Shown: positions 31,802 through 39,995, numbered from the stretch's first letter. The stretch is DNA of 64,000 nt from Clavibacter californiensis (GCF_021952865.1 NZ_CP040792.1:1674001-1738000), one strand, 5' to 3'. Notes: a model not told the origin generated them from the letters alone. Translations and numbers: made by a program.

Positions 31802-33091
31802 TCAGCCGGGGAGCGGGATCGCGCGCACGGCCTCCCCGACCCGCGCGCCGGTCGGCGGGACGACCGCCAGCGCGTCCGCCGCCGCGAGGCCGCGCAGCAT
31901 GCCCGGGCCCTGCGCCCTGACGGGCACGAGCCGGCCCTCCGCGTCGAGGGCGCACGCGACCAGCCGCGTCCCGGATCCGCCGCCCGGCAGCTCGGCCCCG
32001 GCCACGGCGAGGGCCGGCACCGGCAGCGGGCGTCCGGCGAGGCCGTCCGCGATGGCCGGCGCGAACGACAGGAGGCACGCGATCGCGGCGAGCGGGTTGC
32101 CGGGGAGGCACAGCACGGCGCGTCCGTCCGGCAGCTCCGCGAGCATCACGGGATGGCCGGGGCGCATCCGCACCGCGTCGACGACGAGACGCGCGCGGAG
32201 GGCGTCGAGCGCGCTGCGGACGTGGTCGGCGGGGCCGCGGGAGCTGCCGCCGGTGGTGATCACGAGGGGGGCGGTGGCCTGCGCGATGGCGTCGCGCGTG
32301 GCGCGGGCGTCGTCGGGGACGCGCACGGTGGATCCGGCGCCGAGCCCGCACGCCGCGAGGAGCGCGGGCAGCGCGGGGCCGATGGCGTCGCGCACCCGGC
32401 CCGGCACCGGGACGCCCCGGTCGACGACCTCGTCGCCCAGGTGGATCACGTCGGCGCCCGCCGCCGCGAGGACCGGCACCAGGTCGTGCCCGGCCGCCGC
32501 CGCGAGCCCCAGCCGCACCGCGGTGAGCCGGGTGCCGGCGGCCAGCAGCACGTCTCCCCGGCGCGCCTCCTCGCCCGCCGGCCGGATCTCGGCCCGGACC
32601 CGGGCTCCGCCGCCGGGCGCGAGCGCGTTGACGCGGAGCACGCCGGACGCGACGTCGCCGTGCTCGCTGCGGAGGATCCCGGCGGTCGCGGGCGGCACGG
32701 GGGCGCCCGTCGCGATGGGCCGCGCCTCGTCCGCCGCGAGGGCGACGTCGGCGGGGGCGTGCCCGGCGAGGACGGGGTCGCCGACGCGCCACGGCCCCGG
32801 ACCGGGCGATCCGACGGCCCAGCCGTCCATGGCGGAGGCGTCGGCGCCGGGGAGGTCGGCGCGGGCGCGGAGGTCCACGGAGAGCGTCAGCCCGAGGGCG
32901 TCGCCCAGCGGCACGAGCTCGGCGGACCGGGGCCGGCGCTCGCGCAGGCGCCTGCCGAGGAGGAGCGCGGCGTCGCGCGCGTCGTCCCAGCCGGCGTCCC
33001 GCAGCGTCGGGGGCGTCGCCGGCGCGACCGTCGGCGTGGGCCGCGCGACCGCCGTCCGCGCGACCGCCGACCGCGTCCCCGTCGGGGTCAC
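31802..33091 (-). CDS. moeA: molybdopterin molybdenumtransferase
   Basis: 429 residues. Domain order is that of MoeA: the linker region with DLPGADASAMDGWAV, RPIATGAPVPPATAGILRSE, GDVLLAAGTRLTAVRLGLAAAAGHDLVPVL, the MoaB/Mog-like catalytic core VITTGGSSRGPADHV, and VRMRPGHPVMLAELPDGRAVLCLPGNPLAA. It inserts molybdenum into adenylated molybdopterin for the nearby nitrate reductase. The start overlaps the DUF6457 gene by four bases. It converges on the FAD gene with 87 GC-rich bases between. Confidence 0.93.
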   Translation of the reverse strand: MTPTGTRSAVARTAVARPTPTVAPATPPTLRDAGWDDARDAALLLGRRLRERRPRSAELVPLGDALGLTLSVDLRARADLPGADASAMDGWAVGSPGPGPWRVGDPVLAGHAPADVALAADEARPIATGAPVPPATAGILRSEHGDVASGVLRVNALAPGGGARVRAEIRPAGEEARRGDVLLAAGTRLTAVRLGLAAAAGHDLVPVLAAAGADVIHLGDEVVDRGVPVPGRVRDAIGPALPALLAACGLGAGSTVRVPDDARATRDAIAQATAPLVITTGGSSRGPADHVRSALDALRARLVVDAVRMRPGHPVMLAELPDGRAVLCLPGNPLAAIACLLSFAPAIADGLAGRPLPVPALAVAGAELPGGGSGTRLVACALDAEGRLVPVRAQGPGMLRGLAAADALAVVPPTGARVGEAVRAIPLPG

Positions 33092-33453
33092 GCGGGGCCG
33101 CCCAGGTCCTCGGCGGGGGCCGCGGGCGCGGCGTCGGCGCGGAGCAGCCGGTCGCCGCCCGCCGCGCCGCCGTCGGCGGCGACCGGACCGACCGGATCCC
33201 GCAGGTGGTCGATCTCGGCGGTGATCTCCGCCGCGAGCCGCCGGGCGTCGGCCGCCGTGCCGCCGGCCCGTCCCACCGCGAGCCCCAGCAGGAACGTGGT
33301 CAGGGGCGCGGCGGGCCGGGCGATGCCGTGGGCGGCGTCGCGCGCGAGGTCCAGCACGAGCCCCACCTCGACCTCCTGCGCGGGCAGCTCGAGGAGCGCG
33401 GCGACCCGGTCGACCCAGGCGTCGAGCACGGCGGGGGAGGTGTCAGCGGGCAT
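33088..33453 (-). CDS. DUF6457 domain protein
   Basis: 121 residues. LDAWVDRVAALLELP ... VDLVLDLARDAAHGIARPAAPLTTFLLGLAVGRAGG is the DUF6457 pattern, a small helical actinobacterial domain often found beside or fused to MobA. The role is unknown; the location between mobA and moeA, overlapping both reading frames, argues for a function in molybdenum cofactor maturation. An Ala/Asp-rich C-terminal tail of about 30 residues follows the domain. The ATG at 33453 lies inside the 3' end of mobA. Confidence 0.8.
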   Translation of the reverse strand: MPADTSPAVLDAWVDRVAALLELPAQEVEVGLVLDLARDAAHGIARPAAPLTTFLLGLAVGRAGGTAADARRLAAEITAEIDHLRDPVGPVAADGGAAGGDRLLRADAAPAAPAEDLGGPA

Positions 33454-34192
33454 CGGGGATCCTGTCGTCGGGGAGGCGGAGACGGTGGGCGCGCGCGTCG
33501 TCGGGGGTGTCCACGTCGGCGCAGAGCCGGGCGGGGAGGTCGGCGTGGGCGACGCGGTCCGCGCCGAGGGCGTCGAGGACGCGGCGGAGCGCGACGCCGT
33601 CGACGCCCGTCGTGCGGCTGATCGCGTCGAGCGCCGCCACGAGCGGAGCGGCCCGGTACAGGGCGAGGAGCGGCTGCGCGCGCCCGTCCGGATCGCGCGC
33701 GACGATGGCGTCCCGGCCGTCCGCGAGGCCGGCGTCGTGTCGCAGCGGCAGGAGGGCGCGCACCGCGGCGGGCGAGTGCGCGAGGTCGGCGGCGAGCACG
33801 AGGACCCACTCCGGGAGCGCGTCCGGGTCGAGGGCGCCCACGCCCGCGGCGAGGGCGGCGGCCGGTCCGCCGTGCGCGGGGACCTCGTCCACCAGTCGCA
33901 CGGATCCGGCCCGTCGCCATGCGCCGTCCGTGCGGGCGCCCGGCCGGTTGCCGGTCCCGACCACGACGACGCGGGCGCACCCGCCCGCCGCGCGCACCCC
34001 GTCGTCGAGCAGCGAGACGCCGCCGCGGGCGAGGGCCGTCTTGTCGATGCCGCCGAGCCGCCGGGCGCGTCCCCCGGCGAGGACCACGGCCGCCGCGTCG
34101 TCGGCGCGGAGGGGATCGGCGGGGACGCGAACGGTGTGCAGGGGATCGGCTACGACACGAGCGGCGTGCACGTCCGTCGATCCTGCGCTCAC
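33443..34192 (-). CDS. mobA: molybdenum cofactor guanylyltransferase
   Basis: 249 residues from a GTG with GGAGG four bases upstream. After a leader of about 33 residues comes the nucleotidyltransferase start AAVVLAGGRARRLGGIDKTALARGGVSLL (GTP-binding loop and conserved Lys), VRLVDEVPAHGGPAAALAAGV, and the acidic metal motif VLAADLAH. It adds GMP to Mo-molybdopterin to form the bis-MGD cofactor used by the nitrate reductase. It is the first gene of the mobA-DUF6457-moeA operon, whose promoter has the same activator boxes as the nitrite genes. Confidence 0.92.
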   Translation of the reverse strand: MSAGSTDVHAARVVADPLHTVRVPADPLRADDAAAVVLAGGRARRLGGIDKTALARGGVSLLDDGVRAAGGCARVVVVGTGNRPGARTDGAWRRAGSVRLVDEVPAHGGPAAALAAGVGALDPDALPEWVLVLAADLAHSPAAVRALLPLRHDAGLADGRDAIVARDPDGRAQPLLALYRAAPLVAALDAISRTTGVDGVALRRVLDALGADRVAHADLPARLCADVDTPDDARAHRLRLPDDRIPDAR

Positions 34193-34242
34193 GGGTCCTC
34201 CGGTCGGGTGCGGCCGGCATGCCGCGCGGCGGTGTGCCGCCG

Positions 34243-34296
34243 ACGCTAGCGCGGGGTCGTTTCCGGCGCGTTGCGGGGAGGGACCCGCCGCGTTGC
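34243..34296 (-). promoter_or_regulatory. mobA promoter with activator half-sites
   Basis: Minus strand: GCAAC (34296-34292), GGTCC (34285-34281, weak), GCAAC (34274-34270) and GAAAC (34263-34259) at 11-bp steps, then N10 and TAGCGT (34248-34243). The architecture is identical to the nirB promoter. The leader to the GTG is about 44 bases. Confidence 0.65.
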
Positions 34297-34513
34297 CGCG
34301 ACCTCTCCGGGGCGCATGGCGCGTGCGAGGCCACCGGCGGATCTGCGGTCGCGGGGCGTGGGCCGGCCGGGCGCCCGCCCGGGGGCGCAGGCCCCCGGCG
34401 CTCCTGGCGTCGCCCGGCGCCCCCGTACGCGACGGCGACCGGGAGACAGCGACCGGGAAGGCGGCGACCGAGGTGCCGGGTGTCGAGCGCGGTCGGGCGC
34501 GACGGCCGCGCCG

Positions 34514-36043
34514 TCAGCGGGCGTCGTCCGCCTCGCGTCGCCCGAGGGCCACGTCCTCCGCGTCGATCATCCCGAGCACCGCCCGCACGGCGATCTCCGG
34601 GTACCGCCCCTCGCGCCGGGCCGCGAGGACGGCGACCCGCTCGGCGTCGATCATCCGGCGTCGCACCCGGTCGTGCGCGAGGCGCTCGGACGTGGTCTCC
34701 GGCAGCGCGTCGTCGCCCGGTCCGGCGTCCTCGCCGTCCTCCCGCATCGCCACCGTCCGCGCCGCGAGCCCGGCCTCGCGCGCCTCGTCGAGCAGGCGGT
34801 CCCGGTCGGAGCGCTCCTGGTCGTCGGCGGAGTGCCCGAGGCGCAGGCGGCGGATGATCGCGGGCAGCGCGAGCCCGCCCACGAGCGTGCCCGCGACCAT
34901 CACGAACGCGAGGAACTGCAGCAGCTCCCGCTCCGGCGTCTCCGCCGGCAGCAGGAACGCGGCGGCGAGCGTGACCACGCCGCGGACGCCGGCCGAGGAG
35001 ACGGCGGTGACGGTCCGCCAGCTCCACGTGCGCGCTCGGAGGCGCGCGGGTCCGTGGTCGAAGAGCACCTTCGCGAGCCCGACGGACACGAAGCGCGCGG
35101 CGGCGAGCACGGCGAGCAGCAGGATCGACAGCCCGGCGATCCGCCACCCGTCGAGGCTCGACTCTGGCAGCCCGCGCACGATGCCCGCGAGGCTGAGCCC
35201 GATGAGGAGGAAGACGGCGTTCTCGAGCAGGAACTGGATCGTCCGCCAGTTCACCGACTCCGCGATGCGCGCCTCGGGCGACTGGATCAGCGGCGAACGG
35301 TAGCCGAGCACGAGCCCGGCGGCGACCACTGCGAGCACGCCGGATCCGCCGAGCTCCTGCGCGGGGATGAACGCGACGTACGGGATCGCCAGCGACAGGC
35401 TCGTGTCGAGGACGGCGGAACGGAGGTAGCGGCGCACGGCCGAGAAGAGGAACGCGACGGCCAGGCCGATGGCGACGCCCACGATCACCGCCACGAGGAA
35501 GCCGCCCGCGACGTCGACCGGGTGCACGATCCCGACGATCGCGGCGATGGCCGTGTTGAGGGCGACCAGCGCGGTCGCGTCGTTGAGGAGGCTCTCGGTC
35601 TCGAGGATCGACATGACCCGACGGGGGAGCTTCACGCGGCCCGCGACGGCGGAGACCGCGACCGCGTCCGTCGGGGCGACGACGGCGCCGAGGGCGAGCG
35701 CCGCCGCGAGGCCCACGGCGGGCACGAGCGCCCACAGCGTGAGCCCGAAGACGAACAGCGTGACCACGACGACGCCCACGGAGAGCACGACGATGCTGTC
35801 GCGCCGGGCGCGGATGTCGGCGAGCGGCGTGCGGATCGCGGCCGCGAACAGCAGCGGCGGCAGCAGTCCGTAGAGCACGGCGTCCGGCTCGATCTCGATC
35901 CGGGGAACGCCGGGCACGAACGACAGCGCCGCCCCCACGGCGACGAGCGCCACGGGCGCCGACCACCCCACGCGCCCCGCGAGGCCGGAGACCGCGACGG
36001 TCACGACGACGAAGGAGACGACCCAGGCGATGATCTCGGGCAT
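34514..36043 (-). CDS. CPA1-type Na+/H+ antiporter
   Basis: 509 residues with about 12 membrane helices. The ion-binding motif is ALGAVVAPTDAVAVSAVAG and the following helix has SLLNDATALVALN, both typical of NhaP/CPA1 exchangers; GVRGVVTLAAAFLLP is the conserved helix 10-11 region. The C-terminal 110 residues are a charged cytosolic tail (ERSDRDRLLDEAREAG ...), probably regulatory. It exports Na+ (or K+) in exchange for protons. It is monocistronic, with about 58 bases to the mhqD-like gene upstream. Confidence 0.92.
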   Translation of the reverse strand: MPEIIAWVVSFVVVTVAVSGLAGRVGWSAPVALVAVGAALSFVPGVPRIEIEPDAVLYGLLPPLLFAAAIRTPLADIRARRDSIVVLSVGVVVVTLFVFGLTLWALVPAVGLAAALALGAVVAPTDAVAVSAVAGRVKLPRRVMSILETESLLNDATALVALNTAIAAIVGIVHPVDVAGGFLVAVIVGVAIGLAVAFLFSAVRRYLRSAVLDTSLSLAIPYVAFIPAQELGGSGVLAVVAAGLVLGYRSPLIQSPEARIAESVNWRTIQFLLENAVFLLIGLSLAGIVRGLPESSLDGWRIAGLSILLLAVLAAARFVSVGLAKVLFDHGPARLRARTWSWRTVTAVSSAGVRGVVTLAAAFLLPAETPERELLQFLAFVMVAGTLVGGLALPAIIRRLRLGHSADDQERSDRDRLLDEAREAGLAARTVAMREDGEDAGPGDDALPETTSERLAHDRVRRRMIDAERVAVLAARREGRYPEIAVRAVLGMIDAEDVALGRREADDAR

Positions 36044-36101
36044 GCGCGGCTTCCGGTGGGCGGGGATCGGGCGGGGAGGGGAGAGCGGTGTGCGGCGGCG
36101 C

Positions 36102-36725
36102 TCAGCCGGCGCGGATCCGCGTGCGGGCGGCGTCGAGGTCGCGCGCGTCGAGCCCGTGTCCGCCGGGGCGCACGTGCGAGGAGACGTCGGCGCCGCGGGA
36201 GAGAGCCTCGCGCACGGTCCGCTCCACGTCGACGAGCGGCGCCATGGTGTCGGCGTCGCCGTTGAGCAGCGTGATCCGGGTGCCCGAGAGGTCGGCGGCA
36301 GGCTCCCGGTCGCCGAGCGGCCAGCGCGCGGAGAAGGCGATCGTCGCGGGCAGCGCCGTCGGGTGAAGCAGCGTGGTCGCCAGCGCCATGTTCGCCCCGT
36401 TCGAGAAGCCGACCGCGAGGATCTCGCGGTCTCCCAGAGCGTAGGCCGACCGGGCCGCGGCGACCAGGTCGGCGAGCTCGGCCGCGCGTCCGACCACGTC
36501 GTCGACGTCGAAGACGCCCTCCGCGTGCCGGCGGAACCAGCGGGCCGCGGATCCCTCCCGCACGCTCCCGCGCGGTGCCAGCACGGGCTGCCCGGGCGCG
36601 AGGAGCCGCGCGAGCTCGAGGCCCTGGCGCTCGTCGGCGCCCGTGCCGTGGAGGCCGAGGATCACGGGACCGGTGTCGGCGCCCGGATGGAAGACGTGCG
36701 GCGTCGCGTCGAGGAGCGCGCTCAT
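36102..36725 (-). CDS. alpha/beta hydrolase, carboxylesterase/phospholipase family (MhqD-like)
   Basis: 207 residues. GPVILGLHGTGADERQGLELARLL (oxyanion loop), AVGFSNGANMAL (nucleophile Ser in GFSNG), NGDADTMAPLV (Asp) and GGHGLDARDL (His) give a complete triad in the phospholipase/carboxylesterase (YpfH/MhqD) arrangement. The ATG overlaps the stop codon of the upstream glyoxalase-fold dioxygenase gene (ATGA). In Bacillus the equivalent MhqO-MhqD pair detoxifies hydroquinones and catechols; the same role is inferred here. Confidence 0.85.
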   Translation of the reverse strand: MSALLDATPHVFHPGADTGPVILGLHGTGADERQGLELARLLAPGQPVLAPRGSVREGSAARWFRRHAEGVFDVDDVVGRAAELADLVAAARSAYALGDREILAVGFSNGANMALATTLLHPTALPATIAFSARWPLGDREPAADLSGTRITLLNGDADTMAPLVDVERTVREALSRGADVSSHVRPGGHGLDARDLDAARTRIRAG

Positions 36726-37699
36726 GCGGCGGACCCGTCGGTCGGCACGGGCTCCTCGTCGGGCAGGCGCAGCGGCGGCACCGCGGCCTCGATGTCCGCG
36801 CGGCTGGGCTCGAGCCACGGCGGGAGTCGCAGGCTGCGGCCGAGCTCGAGCAGCGGCTCGTCGATGTCGAAGCCGGGGGTGTCCGTCGCGATCTCGAACA
36901 GCACGCCGCCCGGCTCGCGGAAGTAGATGGAGGTGAAGTACTGCCGGTCGAGGATCTGCGTCACCTGGTGCCCGCGATCCACCAGCTCGTCGCGCCACGC
37001 CTGCTGCTCGCCGCGTCCCGGCACGCGGAACGCGACGTGGTGCACGGTGCCGCCGGCCGTGAGGCCCTGCTGCGCGCCCGGGTCGGCCACGACGTCGACG
37101 ATCGCGCCGGGTCCGCCGTCTCCCGCGGCGAAGCGGAACCGGCCGTCGCGCTCGTCCACGAGCCGGAGCCCGAGGTCGTCGGTGAGGACGGACGCGGTGC
37201 CCGCGGGATCCCGCACCGTGAGCACGGAGGAGTGCTGGCCGCGGATCGCGTGCTCGGCGGGGACGTCGGCCGAGTCCCACGGCGCGCGCGGGTCGACGAC
37301 GGACGAGGCGACGAGGTCGGTCTGCAGGCCGTCGGGGTCGTGGAGGAAGAGGCGCTCCTCCTCGGATCCCTGCGACGAGATCGCCGAGGCGACGCCGACC
37401 TGGCGCAGGTGCTCGGCCCACCAGCCGAGGCTCCCGGCGGGGACGGAGAACGCGGTCGTCGTGGACTGTCCCGCGCCGACGCGGCCCGCGGGAACGCCCT
37501 TCCACGGGAAGAAGGTGAGGAGGGATCCGGGTCGGCCCTCGGTGTCGCCGTAGTAGAGGTGGTAGCTGCCGGGACTGTCGAAGTTCACGGTGCGCTTGAC
37601 GAGCCGGAGGCCCATCGCGCGCACGTAGAAGTCGACGTTCCGCTGCGGGTCGCCGCCGATGGCGGTCACGTGATGCAGTCCCTGGGTGCTGGCGGTCAT
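36722..37699 (-). CDS. ring-cleaving dioxygenase of the glyoxalase fold (MhqO-like)
   Basis: 325 residues with two VOC modules. GLHHVTAIGGDPQRNVDFYVRAMGLRLVKRTVNFDSPGSYHLYYGD opens module 1; TVHHVAFRVPGRGEQQAWRDELVDRGHQVTQILDRQYFTSIYFREPGGVLFEIATD closes module 2, with the metal ligands (HHV, HHVAF, FE) in place. Members cleave (hydro)quinone rings using Fe. The promoter region holds two palindromes that could bind a quinone-sensing regulator. The ATG follows an AAGGAG site. Confidence 0.88.
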   Translation of the reverse strand: MTASTQGLHHVTAIGGDPQRNVDFYVRAMGLRLVKRTVNFDSPGSYHLYYGDTEGRPGSLLTFFPWKGVPAGRVGAGQSTTTAFSVPAGSLGWWAEHLRQVGVASAISSQGSEEERLFLHDPDGLQTDLVASSVVDPRAPWDSADVPAEHAIRGQHSSVLTVRDPAGTASVLTDDLGLRLVDERDGRFRFAAGDGGPGAIVDVVADPGAQQGLTAGGTVHHVAFRVPGRGEQQAWRDELVDRGHQVTQILDRQYFTSIYFREPGGVLFEIATDTPGFDIDEPLLELGRSLRLPPWLEPSRADIEAAVPPLRLPDEEPVPTDGSAA

Positions 37700-37717
37700 G
37701 AGGCGCTCCTTCCGCGC

Positions 37718-37751
37718 GGCCCGATCGGGCCATGTCCATGCAAACGCATGG
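37718..37751. promoter_or_regulatory. two palindromes upstream of the mhqO-like gene
   Basis: GGCCCGATCGGGCC (37718-37731, perfect 14-bp palindrome) and CCATGC-AAAC-GCATGG (37736-37751). Both lie 19-52 bases before the ATG, the range for repressor operators. No regulator gene is directly adjacent; the MarR gene at 38743 is a candidate. Confidence 0.5.
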
Positions 37752-37783
37752 GATGGCGGGATCATTCCCGCAGGACGCAAGAA

Positions 37784-37809
37784 GGGAGGCAGCGCTCGTG
37801 CCGCCTCCC
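37784..37809 (-). terminator. probable terminator after the Ltp-like gene
   Basis: 10-bp stem with one mismatch (37784-37793 with 37800-37809), loop GCTCGT, 19 bases after the stop codon of the minus-strand gene at 37828. Confidence 0.5.
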
Positions 37810-37827
37810 CTCCTCCGAGCTCACGCG

Positions 37828-38643
37828 TCAGTCGTCGAGGTGCGCGATGGCGTAGTCCGCCTCCTCCGCGGTGAACTTCTCGCCGTACTCGCTCGTGAGC
37901 TGGTCGCGGATCGCGGCGGGCGACATCGCCGCCATCTCCCGGTACGTCTTGGCCTTCGCGAGCGCGTTGGCGTTCCAGTCGGCCTGGACGTTGTCCACGG
38001 CGTACTGCGCGGCCTCCGGCGTGAACTGCTCGCCGTACTCGCTCGTGAGCTGGTCGTAGAGGCCGGCCTTGCTCATGTCGAGGCTGTTCGCGTAGGTCTC
38101 GGCCTTGATGAGCGCGGTCGCGCTCTCGGCCGGGACGGCGGGTGCCGCGGGCTCGGCGGGCGCCGTCGTCTCGTCGACGGACGGTGCCGTCGTCTCGGGA
38201 GCGGCGGTCGGCAACGCCTCGGCCTCGGCCTCGGCCTCGGCGGACGACTCCACGACCTCGGCTGCGCCGGTGGAGCTGCCCGCCGTGCCGAGCGCGGCGG
38301 CGAACACGAGGGTGACGATCAACGAGGTGACGGCCCCGACGGCGCCGAGGGACAGGCCGGTGATCGCCATGCCCTTGCTCTGCGCGCGACGGAGGGCGAG
38401 GATCCCGAGCACGACGGCGGCAGCTCCCGCGATCAGCCCGAAGAAGGGGGCGAGACCCGTGAGGAACGCGACGATGCCGACGACCAGCGCGGCGATCGCG
38501 AGGCCCTTCGGACGGACGCCGTACGGCGGCGGGGGCGGCGGCATGGTGGCCGTGCCGGCGGGGGCGGGCGGCCCGTAGGGGCTCGGCGGCGGGGGCTGGT
38601 GCGGGTCCGGGGACGGGTATCCCGGCTGGTCGGGTGCGGTCAT
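37828..38643 (-). CDS. DUF4190 membrane protein with two Ltp (host cell surface-exposed lipoprotein) domains
   Basis: 271 residues. The N-terminus is Pro-rich (PPPPSPYGPPAPAG). Two membrane segments follow (LAIAALVVGIVAFLTGLAPFFGLIAGAAAVVLGILAL and GLSLGAVGAVTSLIVTLVFAAAL, a DUF4190-like pair), then an acidic linker with an EA repeat. The C-terminus holds two Ltp units of about 46 residues, each ending QLTSEYGExFTxEAAxYA. Ltp units occur in the superinfection-exclusion lipoprotein of phage TP-J34 and in many actinobacterial surface proteins. Location is the outer membrane face; an anti-phage role is only a possibility. 22-bp-spaced repeats lie in its promoter region. Confidence 0.85.
   Translation of the reverse strand: MTAPDQPGYPSPDPHQPPPPSPYGPPAPAGTATMPPPPPPYGVRPKGLAIAALVVGIVAFLTGLAPFFGLIAGAAAVVLGILALRRAQSKGMAITGLSLGAVGAVTSLIVTLVFAAALGTAGSSTGAAEVVESSAEAEAEAEALPTAAPETTAPSVDETTAPAEPAAPAVPAESATALIKAETYANSLDMSKAGLYDQLTSEYGEQFTPEAAQYAVDNVQADWNANALAKAKTYREMAAMSPAAIRDQLTSEYGEKFTAEEADYAIAHLDD
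38218..38241 (-). repeat. hexanucleotide repeat (CTCGGC x4) in the Ltp-like gene
   Basis: Four exact copies, encoding an alternating Glu-Ala tract in the linker of the preceding membrane protein. Confidence 0.9.
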
Positions 38644-38696
38644 GCGGGAAGCCTCTCAGCGCGGAGGGCTCCCTCCAGTTCGATCGGCCGGCTGCC

Positions 38697-38738
38697 GCAC
38701 CCCCATTACGCGGGCGGCGCACCCCCACTTCGCGGGTG
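38697..38738 (-). repeat. two direct repeats with 22-bp period upstream of the Ltp-like gene
   Basis: GCACCCCCAnTnCGCGGGnG at 38697-38716 and again at 38719-38738, differing at three positions. The start-to-start distance is 22 bp, two helical turns, so a protein could bind both on one face. They sit 54-95 bases before the Ltp gene start and just after the MarR stop codon. Confidence 0.7.
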
Positions 38739-38742
38739 TCCG

Positions 38743-39213
38743 TCAGCGGCGCGTGGACGCGCGATCCCCACGCCGCGAGGTCAGGGCGTCGATCGTCGGC
38801 CGCCCGTCGAGGAGGCGGCGGAGAGCCGTGATCGCGCCCTGCATCGCTTCCCCATCGAGCGAGTCCGTGATCGCGTCGTGCACCGCGGCCTCGGCGGCGC
38901 GCACCTCCGCCACGCGGCGCGAACCCTCCGCGGTCAGGCGGAGTACGACGCTGCGGCGGCTGCGCGGATCCGGGTCGCGGTGCACGAGGCCACGGCGCAC
39001 GAGCGCGTCGACGAGGCGGCTCGGCGAACCGGCCTCGCAGACGAGCCGCGCGCCGAGTGCGGCGAGGCTGATCCCGGGCGCCTCGTCGAGCACGACGACC
39101 GCCTCCGCCTGCGCCGGTGTCAGGCCGGTGGATGCGAGCGCCGCCGCGTACGCTCGCGCGCCCTCGCGCTGCGCCCCCAGGATCAGGTACCGGAGCTCCT
39201 CGGCCGGGCTCAC
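38743..39213 (-). CDS. MarR family transcriptional regulator
   Basis: 156 residues from a GTG that overlaps the upstream hydrolase stop codon (GTGA). The winged helix reads LTPAQAEAVVVLDEAPGISLAALGARLVCEAGSPSRLVDALVRRGLVHRDPDPRSRRSVVLRLTAEG, the standard MarR core with its DPxxRR wing. It should repress its own operon, whose promoter has a 12-bp palindrome over the start codon. The ligand is unknown; phenolic or quinone compounds are typical, and the mhqO-like genes nearby could also be targets. Confidence 0.9.
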   Translation of the reverse strand: MSPAEELRYLILGAQREGARAYAAALASTGLTPAQAEAVVVLDEAPGISLAALGARLVCEAGSPSRLVDALVRRGLVHRDPDPRSRRSVVLRLTAEGSRRVAEVRAAEAAVHDAITDSLDGEAMQGAITALRRLLDGRPTIDALTSRRGDRASTRR

Positions 39214-39983
39214 GCGGTGCCCGCCGTCACGCCGACGCCGACCTCGGCTCGCACGAACGCGTCCACCGCGTCCGCGTACTCGTCGGGGTGGGTGAAGCGG
39301 AGCATGTGCCCGGTGCCGGGGATCACCTGCTCGCGGGCGTGCGGCAGCCCTTCGCGGAGGGCCGCGGCCGCGGCGGCGCCGACGAGCCGGTCGTCCTCGG
39401 GGGTGAGGAGGAGCGTCGGCACGGCGATCCGGTGCAGCCGTGCGCGCACGTCGAACCCGACGACCGCGCCGACGCGGGCGGAGTACGCGGCGGCGGGCGT
39501 GTGGACGCGGAACAGCTCGCGGTAGTCGCGCCGCGTCATCGGGCGCGGTGCCGCCGCATCGAGCCGCGAAGCCAGCTGGGCCGCGTGGAAGCGGAGCACG
39601 CCGTGCTCGTAGACGCCGCGCGGCACGTGCCACGCGAGCGACGCCGCGCGCGTCTTCCAAGCGGGGGTCGGATCCGCCGCGAAGCCGCCCGAGAGCACGA
39701 GCCCGGCCAACCCCGGCGGTCGACGCAGGGCGAGGGCGAGGCTCACGACGGCGCCGAAGGAGTCGCCCACGAGCACGTAGCGCGGGAGGTCGCGCACGAG
39801 GTCCTCGACGGCGTCCGCTGCTTCCTCGACCGAACTCGCGTCGTTCGGGAGCGCGAGCGTGCGGAGCGGGTACGCGGCCAGCGCGCGGAGCGGACCGAAG
39901 TCCCACGGCGCTCCCGAGAAGCAGGGGACGCCGACGATGGCCGGGAGGACGGAAGAGACCGATGACGCATCGACAGATGACAT
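39210..39983 (-). CDS. alpha/beta hydrolase
   Basis: 257 residues. The nucleophile elbow is VLVGDSFGAVVSLALAL (Ser in GDSFG); PTLLLTPEDDRLVG supplies the acid and GTGHMLRFTHPDEY the His, so the triad is complete. Substrate unknown. It is first in a two-gene operon with the MarR regulator. TATACT ends exactly six bases before the ATG, so the mRNA should start at the initiation codon, and the palindrome ATGACATGTCAT covers that codon. Confidence 0.85.
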   Translation of the reverse strand: MSSVDASSVSSVLPAIVGVPCFSGAPWDFGPLRALAAYPLRTLALPNDASSVEEAADAVEDLVRDLPRYVLVGDSFGAVVSLALALRRPPGLAGLVLSGGFAADPTPAWKTRAASLAWHVPRGVYEHGVLRFHAAQLASRLDAAAPRPMTRRDYRELFRVHTPAAAYSARVGAVVGFDVRARLHRIAVPTLLLTPEDDRLVGAAAAAALREGLPHAREQVIPGTGHMLRFTHPDEYADAVDAFVRAEVGVGVTAGTA

Positions 39984-39995
39984 GTCATGAGTATA
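39977..39995 (-). promoter_or_regulatory. leaderless promoter and palindromic operator of the hydrolase-marR operon
   Basis: -10 TATACT (39995-39990, minus strand), N6, ATG at 39983. The 12-bp perfect palindrome ATGACATGTCAT (39977-39988) spans the predicted transcription start and start codon, a position where a bound MarR dimer would block initiation. Confidence 0.6.

Noticed and set aside
38697-38738. Two 20-base repeats considered as a minimal CRISPR or iterons
   Set aside because: Only two copies, separated by two bases with no spacers, and no cas or replication gene nearby; kept as a regulatory repeat.
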